A DNA stretch of 21,068 nucleotides, taken from the NCBI GenBank assembly GCA_965145485.1, contig CBCTCU010000046.1:1-21068 (forward strand), given 5' to 3'. Position numbers and translations under genes: made by a program. The DNA is from CABQCM01 sp965145485. Its GTDB lineage: Bacteria > Bacillota > Clostridia > Oscillospirales > Acutalibacteraceae. This document shows positions 14,253-21,068 of this stretch, one piece after another. The notes under the pieces were generated by a model. It searched no databases. It was not told the DNA's origin and worked only from the letters and a program-made list of their open reading frames with translations. Within the stretch, counting starts at the first letter, position 1. Each line of letters begins with the position of its first letter.

Positions 14253-15050
14253 TTAACATTCTGAAGCGCTCTTTTGGCCCGCAATGTCCTGCAAACGAAT
14301 TCTGGGGTGATGATACCGGCCCTTAGAAGCTGTCTTGGCCCCTATGTTTATCGCCGATGGCGGGCACCAGTGCAAGCAGGCCAGGCACTGCTCGCAATGA
14401 TGCAAAAATTGAACGCCCTGTTTTTGATCTACTCGAATGTTTTTTACCGGGCATATTGTTTCACAGATCCCACAACGGGTGCAATGGGAATTAACCACAA
14501 ACGTACGGTCGGCCGAGGGACAGCTTTGCATGCTCCTATCGTGGATGCGAAGCTGGGAAGAGGCCATCCATCCATGCGCAGGTGAAAAATCCTGCTCGGA
14601 AATTTGCGCGGCGATCCCCCGCAGGCGCTCGTCTGCCGATATCAGGATATCCTGCTGCTTGTCCTCCTGTGGAATACGATAGTGCCGGATATCATTGTCC
14701 ACCATTTTTACCGAAGCGCAAAGGGATAGGGCGATCCCTTTTTCCTCCAATAATCGGGAGGCCTGTATCCCGGCGCCCCCCGTCATGCAGCCGTAGGTCA
14801 GCACGAAAAAATAATACGCCTGCCCGACGCATGCAAGCGTATTCGCACAAAAATCCACTACAATACGCGGTAAGCCCAACCGATAAACCGGCGTCACCAG
14901 ACCGATTCTTTGCGTTTGGTAGGTACATTCCTCCCCTGTCGCTGAAGCAATAGGGACCAAAATCGAGTCCTCCAGCAGAGAACCGAGTTCCTGAGCGGCT
15001 GCCAATGAGTTTCCAGTTGCTGAAAAATAATATAGTACCGTCTTAGCCAA
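14253..15050 (-). CDS. EFR1-type flavodoxin-ferredoxin fusion protein
   Basis: The 265-residue protein joins an N-terminal flavodoxin-like domain with the FMN phosphate loop SATGNS (residues 10-15) and a TPVYRLGLPRIV loop to a C-terminal bacterial ferredoxin domain. The latter has two CxxCxxCxxxCP clusters (Cys190, 193, 196, 200 and Cys219, 222, 225, 229), each able to hold a 4Fe-4S centre. This is the EFR1 arrangement known in Clostridia, thought to carry electrons in anaerobic metabolism; the partner is unknown. The start is a TTG at 15050 with GGAGG upstream; no ATG or GTG gives a better N-terminus. It lies 21 bases after the PHP gene and is probably co-transcribed with it. A GTTAA/TTAAC pair (14241-14257) overlaps its stop. 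Confidence 0.9.
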   Translation of the reverse strand: MAKTVLYYFSATGNSLAAAQELGSLLEDSILVPIASATGEECTYQTQRIGLVTPVYRLGLPRIVVDFCANTLACVGQAYYFFVLTYGCMTGGAGIQASRLLEEKGIALSLCASVKMVDNDIRHYRIPQEDKQQDILISADERLRGIAAQISEQDFSPAHGWMASSQLRIHDRSMQSCPSADRTFVVNSHCTRCGICETICPVKNIRVDQKQGVQFLHHCEQCLACLHWCPPSAINIGAKTASKGRYHHPRIRLQDIAGQKSASEC

Positions 15051-15071
15051 TGCAATCGCCTCCTACTTGTC

Positions 15072-15815
15072 CTATATCCTAGCACAAGTAAAACGCGGAT
15101 CCTGCCGAAAGACCGGATCAATCCCCTCCTTTTCCCCATACCGGATCAAATAGCCGTCAATGAGTCCATTCCGCAGTAGATAAGCGAGCTGATGGGAATT
15201 TCGAGGCAGCTCCGGAAACAGCATCGCCGTCGTACCGAGCTGATAAGGATGGTGAAAGTCGGAACCCACTGTGCCAATCAATCCATTTTGCTCCACCAGT
15301 TCATAGACCTGCGCATTATGATTTCCATGCCCGCCATGGCCGTTATAAAACTCCATACCATGTAAAATGGATGGATTCTCTGGGAAGCAGAAGTGGTCTC
15401 CCCGCAGAGGATGCGCCTGCCCAAAATAAAATCCCAAGGGATTGGCGAGCTCCCAGTAGTCGGCCGGCGTCATTTCATACAGTCTCGGATGCAGTTCAAA
15501 AAAGCTTTCCTCCATGCCAAAAGATAGAAAGTGGTTGTTGGGACAGGAATCAAAAGCCAGCTCCACCCCCAAAACAACGGCCAGACCAAGCCTATCTCCC
15601 GCCTCTTTGGCCAATCGGTACCCGCTTAGCCAGACCTGTGTTTTTTCCGGCCAGCTCCCCTCTTTGGAAGTAAACCAGTCTCGGTAGTAATGATTGGTGA
15701 CAGCGACGCCGTCATAACCCGCTTCCTTCAGCAGAGCGACGCTCTGCTCTGCCCTACAGGATGCGCAATAGCTGACCTCTGCCGTATGGCAATGAAGCTC
15801 AAAACGAAAAGACAT
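15072..15815 (-). CDS. PHP-domain phosphoesterase
   Basis: The 247-residue protein has the metal-binding PHP motifs: HCHT near the start (His8, His10), TNHYY (His42), GVEL (Glu85), QAHP (His135) and GSDFHHP (Asp186, His188). These ligands hold two or three metal ions in phosphoesterases such as histidinol phosphatase, YcdX and the trpH nucleoside diphosphatase. Which substrate is used cannot be told; the length fits the stand-alone enzymes rather than the polymerase domain. The ATG at 15815 follows GAGGAG. A 17-bp palindrome lies in its promoter region, and the EFR1 gene follows closely. Confidence 0.85.
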   Translation of the reverse strand: MSFRFELHCHTAEVSYCASCRAEQSVALLKEAGYDGVAVTNHYYRDWFTSKEGSWPEKTQVWLSGYRLAKEAGDRLGLAVVLGVELAFDSCPNNHFLSFGMEESFFELHPRLYEMTPADYWELANPLGFYFGQAHPLRGDHFCFPENPSILHGMEFYNGHGGHGNHNAQVYELVEQNGLIGTVGSDFHHPYQLGTTAMLFPELPRNSHQLAYLLRNGLIDGYLIRYGEKEGIDPVFRQDPRFTCARI

Positions 15816-15844
15816 GACATCAGACTCCTCTTAAAAACAATGAA

Positions 15845-15861
15845 TTACAAGCACCTTGTAA
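15845..15861. promoter_or_regulatory. Palindrome upstream of the PHP gene
   Basis: TTACAAG (15845-15851) and CTTGTAA (15855-15861) with a 3-base centre lie 30 bases before the PHP start codon, between it and the divergent heparinase-type gene. It fits a repressor site; no regulator can be named. Confidence 0.45.
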
Positions 15862-15980
15862 CAACGTTGATATAGCAAAACCCATTCGGTTTCTCCGCCC
15901 ATGGTACCGGCGCTCCTGCGAGCATACAAATACGACAAAATATCCAAAAGCATTTTGGGCATTATTTTGGCTGGTTTTGA

Positions 15981-16009
15981 TTGACGTTATACTCTCCGGC
16001 CGATATAAT
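15981..16009 (+). promoter_or_regulatory. Promoter of the heparinase II/III-family gene
   Basis: TTGACG (15981-15986) and TATAAT (16004-16009) with a 17-base spacer, 39 bases before the ATG at 16049. The longer reading frame beginning at 15977 would have its first codon upstream of this promoter, so 16049 is the better start. Confidence 0.88.
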
Positions 16010-16048
16010 GACCGAAAACAGCCGAATGCCGATCAGGAGGTTATTGCA

Positions 16049-17911
16049 ATGAAGCTATTTGAAACGGTAGATGTCACCGGTATCGTATTACCGCTCGAGC
16101 AGGTGCGTTTGTTCACCGACCTCGCCCCCGGATGGTCGATGCAAAATTTGACTGGCGACATGCAGCAGGAAATTCTCCGCGCCGGCGAGAAATGCCTTGG
16201 AATGGAAATTCCCATGCTTCCCGCCAGTCTGTACCGGCAGTTTGGACGCATTGGCAATCGGGTGGAATACGAAGACGCATATTTTCGTCGGCGCGCGCTG
16301 CTTCACAGTCTGGTTTATGCCGAAGCGGTTGAGCAACAGGGCCGCTTCCTTGACCGCATCGTCGATATAATTTGGATGATACTGGAAGAAAGCACCTGGG
16401 TTTTGCCAGCGCACAATAGTGGAGAGCTTTGTTCCGAGTACGATGAGGACATCCACAACGTCGACCTGTTCTCCGCCGCCACAGCCGGCTTGCTGTCCCT
16501 GTCACTGTACCTGTTGGGCGAGAGGCTCAACGCTGGCCTTCAAAACCAGCTGCTAACCCGGCGCATGCGGTATGAAATCCACCGCCGTGTCCTGCTGCCC
16601 ATCTATCGATACGATATGGCATGGATGTGCCGTACCGCCAACAACTGGAACCCCTGGATTTTTTCCAACGCCCTGTTGTGTCTGGCCACCTGTGAGGATA
16701 GCCTCCCCCTGCGGGAAGGGATGATCGCGCGCATTCTTCATATGCTGGATAATTTTGTGGATCGTTATGGCGAGAGCGGTGGATGCGACGAAGGGCCCAG
16801 CTATTGGGGAATGGCCGGCGGATGTTTGTTTGACTGCCTGGAGCTGCTGTATGACCTGACTGGTGGAAAATTGAGTCTGTTTGGCCATCCCCTGGTGCGC
16901 AATATGGGGGAATACATTATGAAAATGCACATTTGCGGCAATTATTTTGTCACTTTTGCAGATGCGCCCCATAAAATCACATCCTACGACGCCATGATCG
17001 CCCGTTTTGGCCAGCGTACGGACAGCGAGGAATTGGAGCGGTTTGGCCTGGCGCGCGCCGACGCGCTGTGCCATATCCAGTCCATGATCAACGAGCATTC
17101 CAAATCCCATACCGTCAGTTACCGGATCTTAAAGGATACCGTGTTCCTGGCCACAGCTTTGACAGGCGGAAAAATTGAGCACGATCTGTGCCACTATCTG
17201 GACGATATTCAGGTGATGGCAGCAAGGCAATCCCCCAGCCCGGATGACGGGTTCTTTGTTGCAATGAAAGGCGGCTGCAACAGCGAAAGTCACAATCACA
17301 ACGATGTGGGCAACTTGGTGGTTTACTACAATGGGGAGCCGTGGATGGTGGACGCGGGGGTAGACACTTATAGCCGGACGACATTCAGCCCGCAACGCTA
17401 CACCTTATGGTATATGCAGTCGAGCTATCACAACCTTCCCGATATCAATGGCGCGGCCCAACAGGAAGGCGGGAAGTATCGTGCTTCGGACGTCCGCTTC
17501 TCTCCGGAACGGCGTGAGCTGAGCATGGAGCTGAGCACCGCATATCCGGAATCCGCCGGAATCGACTCCTTTCGCCGTACCCTCCGGTTGGATGATAGCA
17601 GAGTGATGGTATGCGATCGGTTTTGTTTGCAAAAGCCGGGCACCGTGCAAGAGCACTATCTGTTTCAAGAAGAGCCGGATTTATCCACGCCTGGCCTTCT
17701 CCGCTTTGCAGCGGGCCCCTCGATGGCATACGATCCCAGCCTGTCTCCAGTTTGCGAGCCGGTCTGCCTGCTGACAACCGTTGACCTCGCCGACGGACAG
17801 GACCCCCGGGGGAATATGGCACGCAATTGGGGGAAGGATGTTCTATATCGTGTAACCCTGACCGGTTACGCAGGAGAGAGTACAGACTATCGCCTCGTAA
17901 TCGAAGCATAG
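16049..17911 (+). CDS. Heparinase II/III family protein
   Basis: The 620-residue protein starts at ATG 16049, which has AGGAGG nearby. The N-terminal part (to about 350) looks like an alpha/alpha-toroid with TANNWNPWIFSNALLC and GGCDEGPSYWGMAGG, the usual substrate-groove segments. The C-terminal beta-sandwich domain from about 390 has HNHNDVGNLVVYYNGEPW and VDAGVDTYSR, the heparinase II/III-type signature with the metal-binding His and the catalytic His/Tyr region. Family members are polysaccharide lyases for uronic-acid polymers (heparin, heparan, alginate). No signal peptide is visible, so it may act on imported oligosaccharides inside the cell. No other carbohydrate gene is close, so the substrate cannot be inferred from context. 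Confidence 0.88.
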   Translation: MKLFETVDVTGIVLPLEQVRLFTDLAPGWSMQNLTGDMQQEILRAGEKCLGMEIPMLPASLYRQFGRIGNRVEYEDAYFRRRALLHSLVYAEAVEQQGRFLDRIVDIIWMILEESTWVLPAHNSGELCSEYDEDIHNVDLFSAATAGLLSLSLYLLGERLNAGLQNQLLTRRMRYEIHRRVLLPIYRYDMAWMCRTANNWNPWIFSNALLCLATCEDSLPLREGMIARILHMLDNFVDRYGESGGCDEGPSYWGMAGGCLFDCLELLYDLTGGKLSLFGHPLVRNMGEYIMKMHICGNYFVTFADAPHKITSYDAMIARFGQRTDSEELERFGLARADALCHIQSMINEHSKSHTVSYRILKDTVFLATALTGGKIEHDLCHYLDDIQVMAARQSPSPDDGFFVAMKGGCNSESHNHNDVGNLVVYYNGEPWMVDAGVDTYSRTTFSPQRYTLWYMQSSYHNLPDINGAAQQEGGKYRASDVRFSPERRELSMELSTAYPESAGIDSFRRTLRLDDSRVMVCDRFCLQKPGTVQEHYLFQEEPDLSTPGLLRFAAGPSMAYDPSLSPVCEPVCLLTTVDLADGQDPRGNMARNWGKDVLYRVTLTGYAGESTDYRLVIEA

Positions 17912-18245
17912 GTAATATTAACGCTGCAGATCAAGCGCCGCGGCATGGATACATCTTCACCACAGGATAAACCGCTATCTACCCCTGCCCCGTTTTGGAT
18001 TCACCGGCATAGCCACCAACTGCACTGCAGTGGTACAACCACGCCCCCTCGGGATGCTGTTGAGCAGCCGAGGGGGCGTCAATTTGGGATCACAGCTACA
18101 AGGATAAGTGCCCCATATCGAGGTATACTCTATAATCCACCAATTTCATCCAGAACATATCGATTACCGGAAGCCCGCTACGACCGGACCATCGCTTGAT
18201 ATGGTCAAAAATGAATTGATCTGTTTGAAAACCAGGGATGGCCTA
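17912..18245. other. Intergenic region with hairpin between convergent genes
   Basis: No credible gene is seen. It holds the hairpin at 18041-18079, the palindrome CACTGCAGTG (18023-18032) and AT-rich stretches from 18080. Open frames in it lack ribosome binding sites. Confidence 0.5.
18041..18079. terminator. Strong hairpin, probable terminator for convergent transcripts
   Basis: Perfect 12-bp arms ACGCCCCCTCGG (18041-18052) and CCGAGGGGGCGT (18068-18079). The T-tract is weak on both sides (CAATTT on plus). Its position between convergent genes favours a transcription stop, but the missing T-run leaves doubt. Confidence 0.6.
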
Positions 18246-19133
18246 TTATCTTTTGTAATTGCTCCTGCGGCCGTCACGACGATTGCGCGGCGGTGCGGAA
18301 TGCCTGGGAGCCGGCCGTTCGTTCGCACTGTCGGAAAAGATATCATAACCACCATCATCCGAATAATCCGCCGGGCTATACCTGCGGCGGGCGCGCCTTG
18401 CCTGTGCCGCGCGCTCCATGCGGCGCTGCTTGGCCGCGCGGACGTTGACAACCACCAGCACGGCGATGGAGGCGAGAGCCGTCAGGATCGGTAAAAATAT
18501 CCACCTCTGCGCAATAGCCCCAACATCGGTGATGTTTTTGGATGCCACCTGTGACTCTTCCGATGATATGGCCTCGGAAGAAGCATCCTCACGTGAGGAT
18601 ACGCGCGAGGAGGATGAGGTCCGGGAGGATGAACTCGATTCCTGCCGTTGAGAGGTGGTTGTCCCCCCCTGGCTTCGTGAGGAAGTTTCACTTCGGGAAG
18701 AGGTGGATTGGGCTGACGAGGCAGAGGAAGATGGAGCACGGCTGCTAGAGGAGCTTTCTGCCTGAGAAGATGCCTGGGATGAGGTTTGCGACTGCGATTG
18801 GCTGCTCGTCTCACTCTCCGGCCGGCTTACGCTCGAGCTTTCACTCGGCTGGCTACTCTCCGGTGTGCTGTCCGGCCGGCTGCTGGATGTGCCGCCGCTG
18901 GACGTACTGCTGCTTTCGTCCGGTCTGGAGGAAGAGGCTGACGATGGCGATGATGACGATGACGGCAGTGCTGAGGACGACGAAGACACCGGGGCAAAGG
19001 ACTCATAAACCTCCGAATCCGCTCCAATTCCCGGATCCTCTCCCTCAGCCTGCGTCACGATCAGCAGCATCGAGCAAACTGCCAGCACCGTCACCAGCAG
19101 AGTGCAAATTAATTTATCCGAAAGGCGCAACAT
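18246..19133 (-). CDS. Serine-rich single-pass membrane protein of unknown function
   Basis: The 295-residue protein has an N-terminal hydrophobic segment (about 8-28, signal peptide or anchor) and an extracellular stretch from about 50 to 195 made mostly of Ser with Gln, Arg, Glu, Pro and Thr. A membrane span follows at about 211-231, then a strongly basic tail (about 232-295) with Arg/Lys clusters and a YSPADYSDDGGYDIF segment. It resembles a wall-spanning stalk with a cytoplasmic tail, not an enzyme. No known domain is seen. GGGGGAG precedes the ATG at 19133 at a short distance. It lies 58 bases after proS with no terminator between, so is probably read from the proS promoter. Low-complexity sequence makes homology searches unreliable. 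Confidence 0.75.
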   Translation of the reverse strand: MLRLSDKLICTLLVTVLAVCSMLLIVTQAEGEDPGIGADSEVYESFAPVSSSSSALPSSSSSPSSASSSRPDESSSTSSGGTSSSRPDSTPESSQPSESSSVSRPESETSSQSQSQTSSQASSQAESSSSSRAPSSSASSAQSTSSRSETSSRSQGGTTTSQRQESSSSSRTSSSSRVSSREDASSEAISSEESQVASKNITDVGAIAQRWIFLPILTALASIAVLVVVNVRAAKQRRMERAAQARRARRRYSPADYSDDGGYDIFSDSANERPAPRHSAPPRNRRDGRRSNYKR

Positions 19134-19191
19134 CCTCTCCCCCTAGCTTCAACTTCCCATTTCCTCTATTTTTCTATCTCGATCCAACTTT

Positions 19192-20643
19192 TTAATAAGC
19201 CTTTGCCCAGTATACCATGGCTTTGGCAGGCTTTCCACAGCACACGCAGACATCCGATAAATGCTCTTGCTCGAACGGGATACAGCGGCTGCCGACACCA
19301 GTCTTTTCTTTCACCATATCCTCACACGCCTCGTCACCGCACCACATGGCCTTGATAAAACCGTCGCCCTTGGTTTCCAGCGCTGAAAGGATATCCTCCA
19401 TGGTCGTGCAAGCCGTGGTGCGGGACTGCATGTTTTCCAATGCTTTCTGGTACAGGCCGTCGTGTACCTCCTGCAATTTCTGCTCAACAATGCATTCCAA
19501 CTGCTCCAGCGGCGCAAAGGTCTTTTCCCTCGTGTGCCTGGTTACCAGGACGCACTGCCCTTTTTCAATATCCTTCGGGCCGATCTCCAGCCGCAGAGGC
19601 ACGCCCTTCATTTCGTATTCGCTGAATTTCCAACCAGCGCTGTTGTCGCTGTCGTCTACCTTGACCCGCACGCCAGCCTCTTTAAGCTGCTGCTCCAGTT
19701 CGCGCGCCTTTTCCAAAACGCCGTCCTTGTGCATGGCGACTGGAATAATGACCACCTGAATGGGCGCGACCGCCGGCGGCAGGACAAGCCCGTTATCATC
19801 GCCATGCGACATAATGATGGCGCCGATCAGTCGGGTGGTCACCCCCCAGGAGGTCTGATGCGGGTAAACACGCTGATTGTCTTTGTCGGTATATTGAATG
19901 TCAAAGGCTCTGGCAAAGCCGTCGCCGAAATAATGAGAGGTTCCCGCCTGCAGCGCTTTCCCGTCGTGCATAAGCGCCTCTATGGCGTAGGTGGCCTCCG
20001 CCCCGGCAAATTTATCGCTGTCGGTCTTTCTTCCCTTTACGACCGGCATAGCCAGCGCCTGCTCGCAAAAATCGGCGTAGACATTGAGCATCCGCACCGT
20101 TTCTTCCACAGCTTCTTCGGCCGTGGCGTGAATGGTGTGCCCCTCCTGCCACAAAAACTCACGGCTGCGCAGGAATGGACGGGTGGTTTTTTCCCACCGG
20201 ACCACGCTCACCCACTGATTGTATAGCTTGGGAAGATCGCGGTAGGAATGAATGATATTAGCGTAATGCTCGCAAAACAGGGTTTCGGAGGTTGGGCGCA
20301 CACAAAGCCGCTCCTCCAACGGCTCGCTGCCGCCGTGGGTAACCCAGGCAACCTCGGGGGCAAACCCCTCGACGTGATCCTTTTCCTTATTTAACAGGCT
20401 TTCGGGGATAAACATTGGCATGCAGACATTTTCATGGCCGGTCGCTTTGAACATGCCATCCAGGATTCGCTGCATATTCTCCCAAATAGCATAACCATAC
20501 GGTCGAATGACCATACATCCTTTTACGCTGGTATATTCAATCAGCTCGGCCTTCTTGACCACATCGGTATACCATTTGGCAAAATCCACCTGCATGGAGG
20601 TGATTTCTTCCACCAGTTTTTTCTGACCGGATTGCTGCGACAT
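19192..20643 (-). CDS. proS: Prolyl-tRNA synthetase, archaeal/eukaryotic type
   Basis: The class II synthetase charges tRNA-Pro. The 483-residue length and lack of the long INS editing insertion place it in the ProS type 3 (archaeal/eukaryotic-like) group, not the E. coli type of about 570. Features are VCMPMFIPESLL, the proline-binding CVRPTSET, motif 2 RWEKTTRPFLRSREFLWQEGHT (split over the loop), motif 3 with IGAIIMSHGDDNGLVLPP, then the anticodon-binding domain (about 285-390). The C-terminal domain has Cys pairs (CGDEACEDM and CVCCGKP) and ends in AKAY with the conserved C-terminal Tyr. No T-box leader is visible; the promoter is only about 45 bases upstream. The start ATG at 20643 has a weak AAAGG site. 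Confidence 0.96.
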   Translation of the reverse strand: MSQQSGQKKLVEEITSMQVDFAKWYTDVVKKAELIEYTSVKGCMVIRPYGYAIWENMQRILDGMFKATGHENVCMPMFIPESLLNKEKDHVEGFAPEVAWVTHGGSEPLEERLCVRPTSETLFCEHYANIIHSYRDLPKLYNQWVSVVRWEKTTRPFLRSREFLWQEGHTIHATAEEAVEETVRMLNVYADFCEQALAMPVVKGRKTDSDKFAGAEATYAIEALMHDGKALQAGTSHYFGDGFARAFDIQYTDKDNQRVYPHQTSWGVTTRLIGAIIMSHGDDNGLVLPPAVAPIQVVIIPVAMHKDGVLEKARELEQQLKEAGVRVKVDDSDNSAGWKFSEYEMKGVPLRLEIGPKDIEKGQCVLVTRHTREKTFAPLEQLECIVEQKLQEVHDGLYQKALENMQSRTTACTTMEDILSALETKGDGFIKAMWCGDEACEDMVKEKTGVGSRCIPFEQEHLSDVCVCCGKPAKAMVYWAKAY

Positions 20644-20690
20644 CGCTTCTCATGCCTTTCAAATTTATTTCTAGAAATCAATACCAGAAT

Positions 20691-20719
20691 ATTATAACCT
20701 ATCGTTTCTCCCTTTTCAA
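20691..20719 (-). promoter_or_regulatory. proS promoter
   Basis: Minus-strand TTGAAA (complement of 20714-20719) and TATAAT (complement of 20691-20696) with a 17-base spacer. The leader is too short for a T-box. Confidence 0.85.
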
Positions 20720-20846
20720 CATAAATCTTTGTTTTCCTGTGTGAAAGGCCGCGTTTTGCGCCCCGATTTTCATTCAAACACGATGCCCCAGACAGCGATA
20801 TAGCCCCGATTCGAGGTGCAAACCCATTGATCACGCCGCCCTGCCC

Positions 20847-21068
20847 TCAACCTATTGACGCCACCTTCCCCTGTTGCGAGAGGCCAAAAGAGCCGCCGGT
20901 GAGAAAGGCCGCCTGACCGTCTTCGTCCATCGGGAGATTTCTGCACCACTCTCCGGTGCGTCCGCTGTGGCGCATGGTATGGCAGTTACCACGCTCAGTG
21001 CAGAAAAAGACAACGGGTAGTGTCAAGGATTTTACGCAAATTGGTTTGCAGGGTTTGGGATGAATGAA
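20847..21068 (-). other. Unassigned open reading frame running off the right edge
   Basis: On the minus strand a frame stays open for 74 codons from the window edge to a TGA at 20847-20849. It reads in part TERGNCHTMRHSGRTGEW and DGQAAFLTGGSFG. No family was recognised and no start or ribosome binding site is inside the window. A 9-bp inverted pair TTTCTGCAC / GTGCAGAAA (20938-20946 and 20998-21006) lies within it. It may be the end of a gene, a remnant of an insertion sequence or a dispersed repeat; coding status is uncertain. The stretch 20720-20846 shows nothing recognisable. Confidence 0.3.

Noticed and set aside
15977..16048. Upstream extension of the heparinase-family gene
   Set aside because: The -35 and -10 boxes of its promoter fall inside it, while ATG 16049 has AGGAGG at the right distance.
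20644..21068. T-box or other riboswitch before proS
   Set aside because: No T-box signature on either strand, and the promoter leaves only about a 45-base leader. A glycine-riboswitch-like run of bases further upstream did not match the conserved core.

Overview
The window looks like chromosomal DNA of a low-to-mid GC Clostridia member (Oscillospiraceae-like; inferred from gene content, strong AGGAGG-type ribosome binding sites, sigma-A promoters, a CIRCE-controlled groES-groEL operon and small DUF951 and YwnA/YwnB-type genes). No rRNA, tRNA or CRISPR array was recognised.

Bases 1-2550 form a compact accessory unit. A direct repeat of 55 bp at both ends (1-55 and 2496-2550) encloses an HUH-type rolling-circle replication initiator (rep), a small coupled ORF, a 180-residue tyrosine recombinase that is essentially only a catalytic domain, and another small coupled ORF. 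Both ends carry Xer-like inverted arms (TACAAAA / TTTTGTA). The right junction is a perfect 11-6-11 palindrome with the geometry of a dif site, and the repeat identity stops inside its 6-bp centre. The left end contains an imperfect inverted copy of the repeat that could fold as single-stranded DNA. No capsid, transposase or mobilisation gene is present. The best reading is a minimal integrative, probably ssDNA-replicating element, and it is the most interesting part of the window.

From 2702 on the content is ordinary chromosome. A full-length Xer-family recombinase lies right after the element, converging on a multi-S1-domain RNA-binding protein and preceded on that strand by a small unknown protein. 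A plus-strand cluster follows: DUF951 protein, prfA (RF1), Sua5-type threonylcarbamoyl-AMP synthase, coaE, a membrane-anchored lytic transglycosylase and an M18 aminopeptidase, with many overlapping start/stop junctions, ended by a clear terminator.

The next block is minus-strand: a YwnB-like NAD(P)-binding protein and an Rrf2/YwnA-like regulator, each with its own consensus promoter and palindromic operator candidates; then groEL and groES with CIRCE; then a flavodoxin/ferredoxin (EFR1-type) protein and a PHP-domain phosphoesterase. A heparinase II/III-family protein is divergent from the PHP gene on the plus strand with a near-consensus promoter.

The right end holds, on the minus strand, proS (archaeal/eukaryotic-type prolyl-tRNA synthetase) followed by a serine-rich single-pass membrane protein of unknown function, probably co-transcribed. 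The last ~220 bases contain an unassigned open frame running off the edge.
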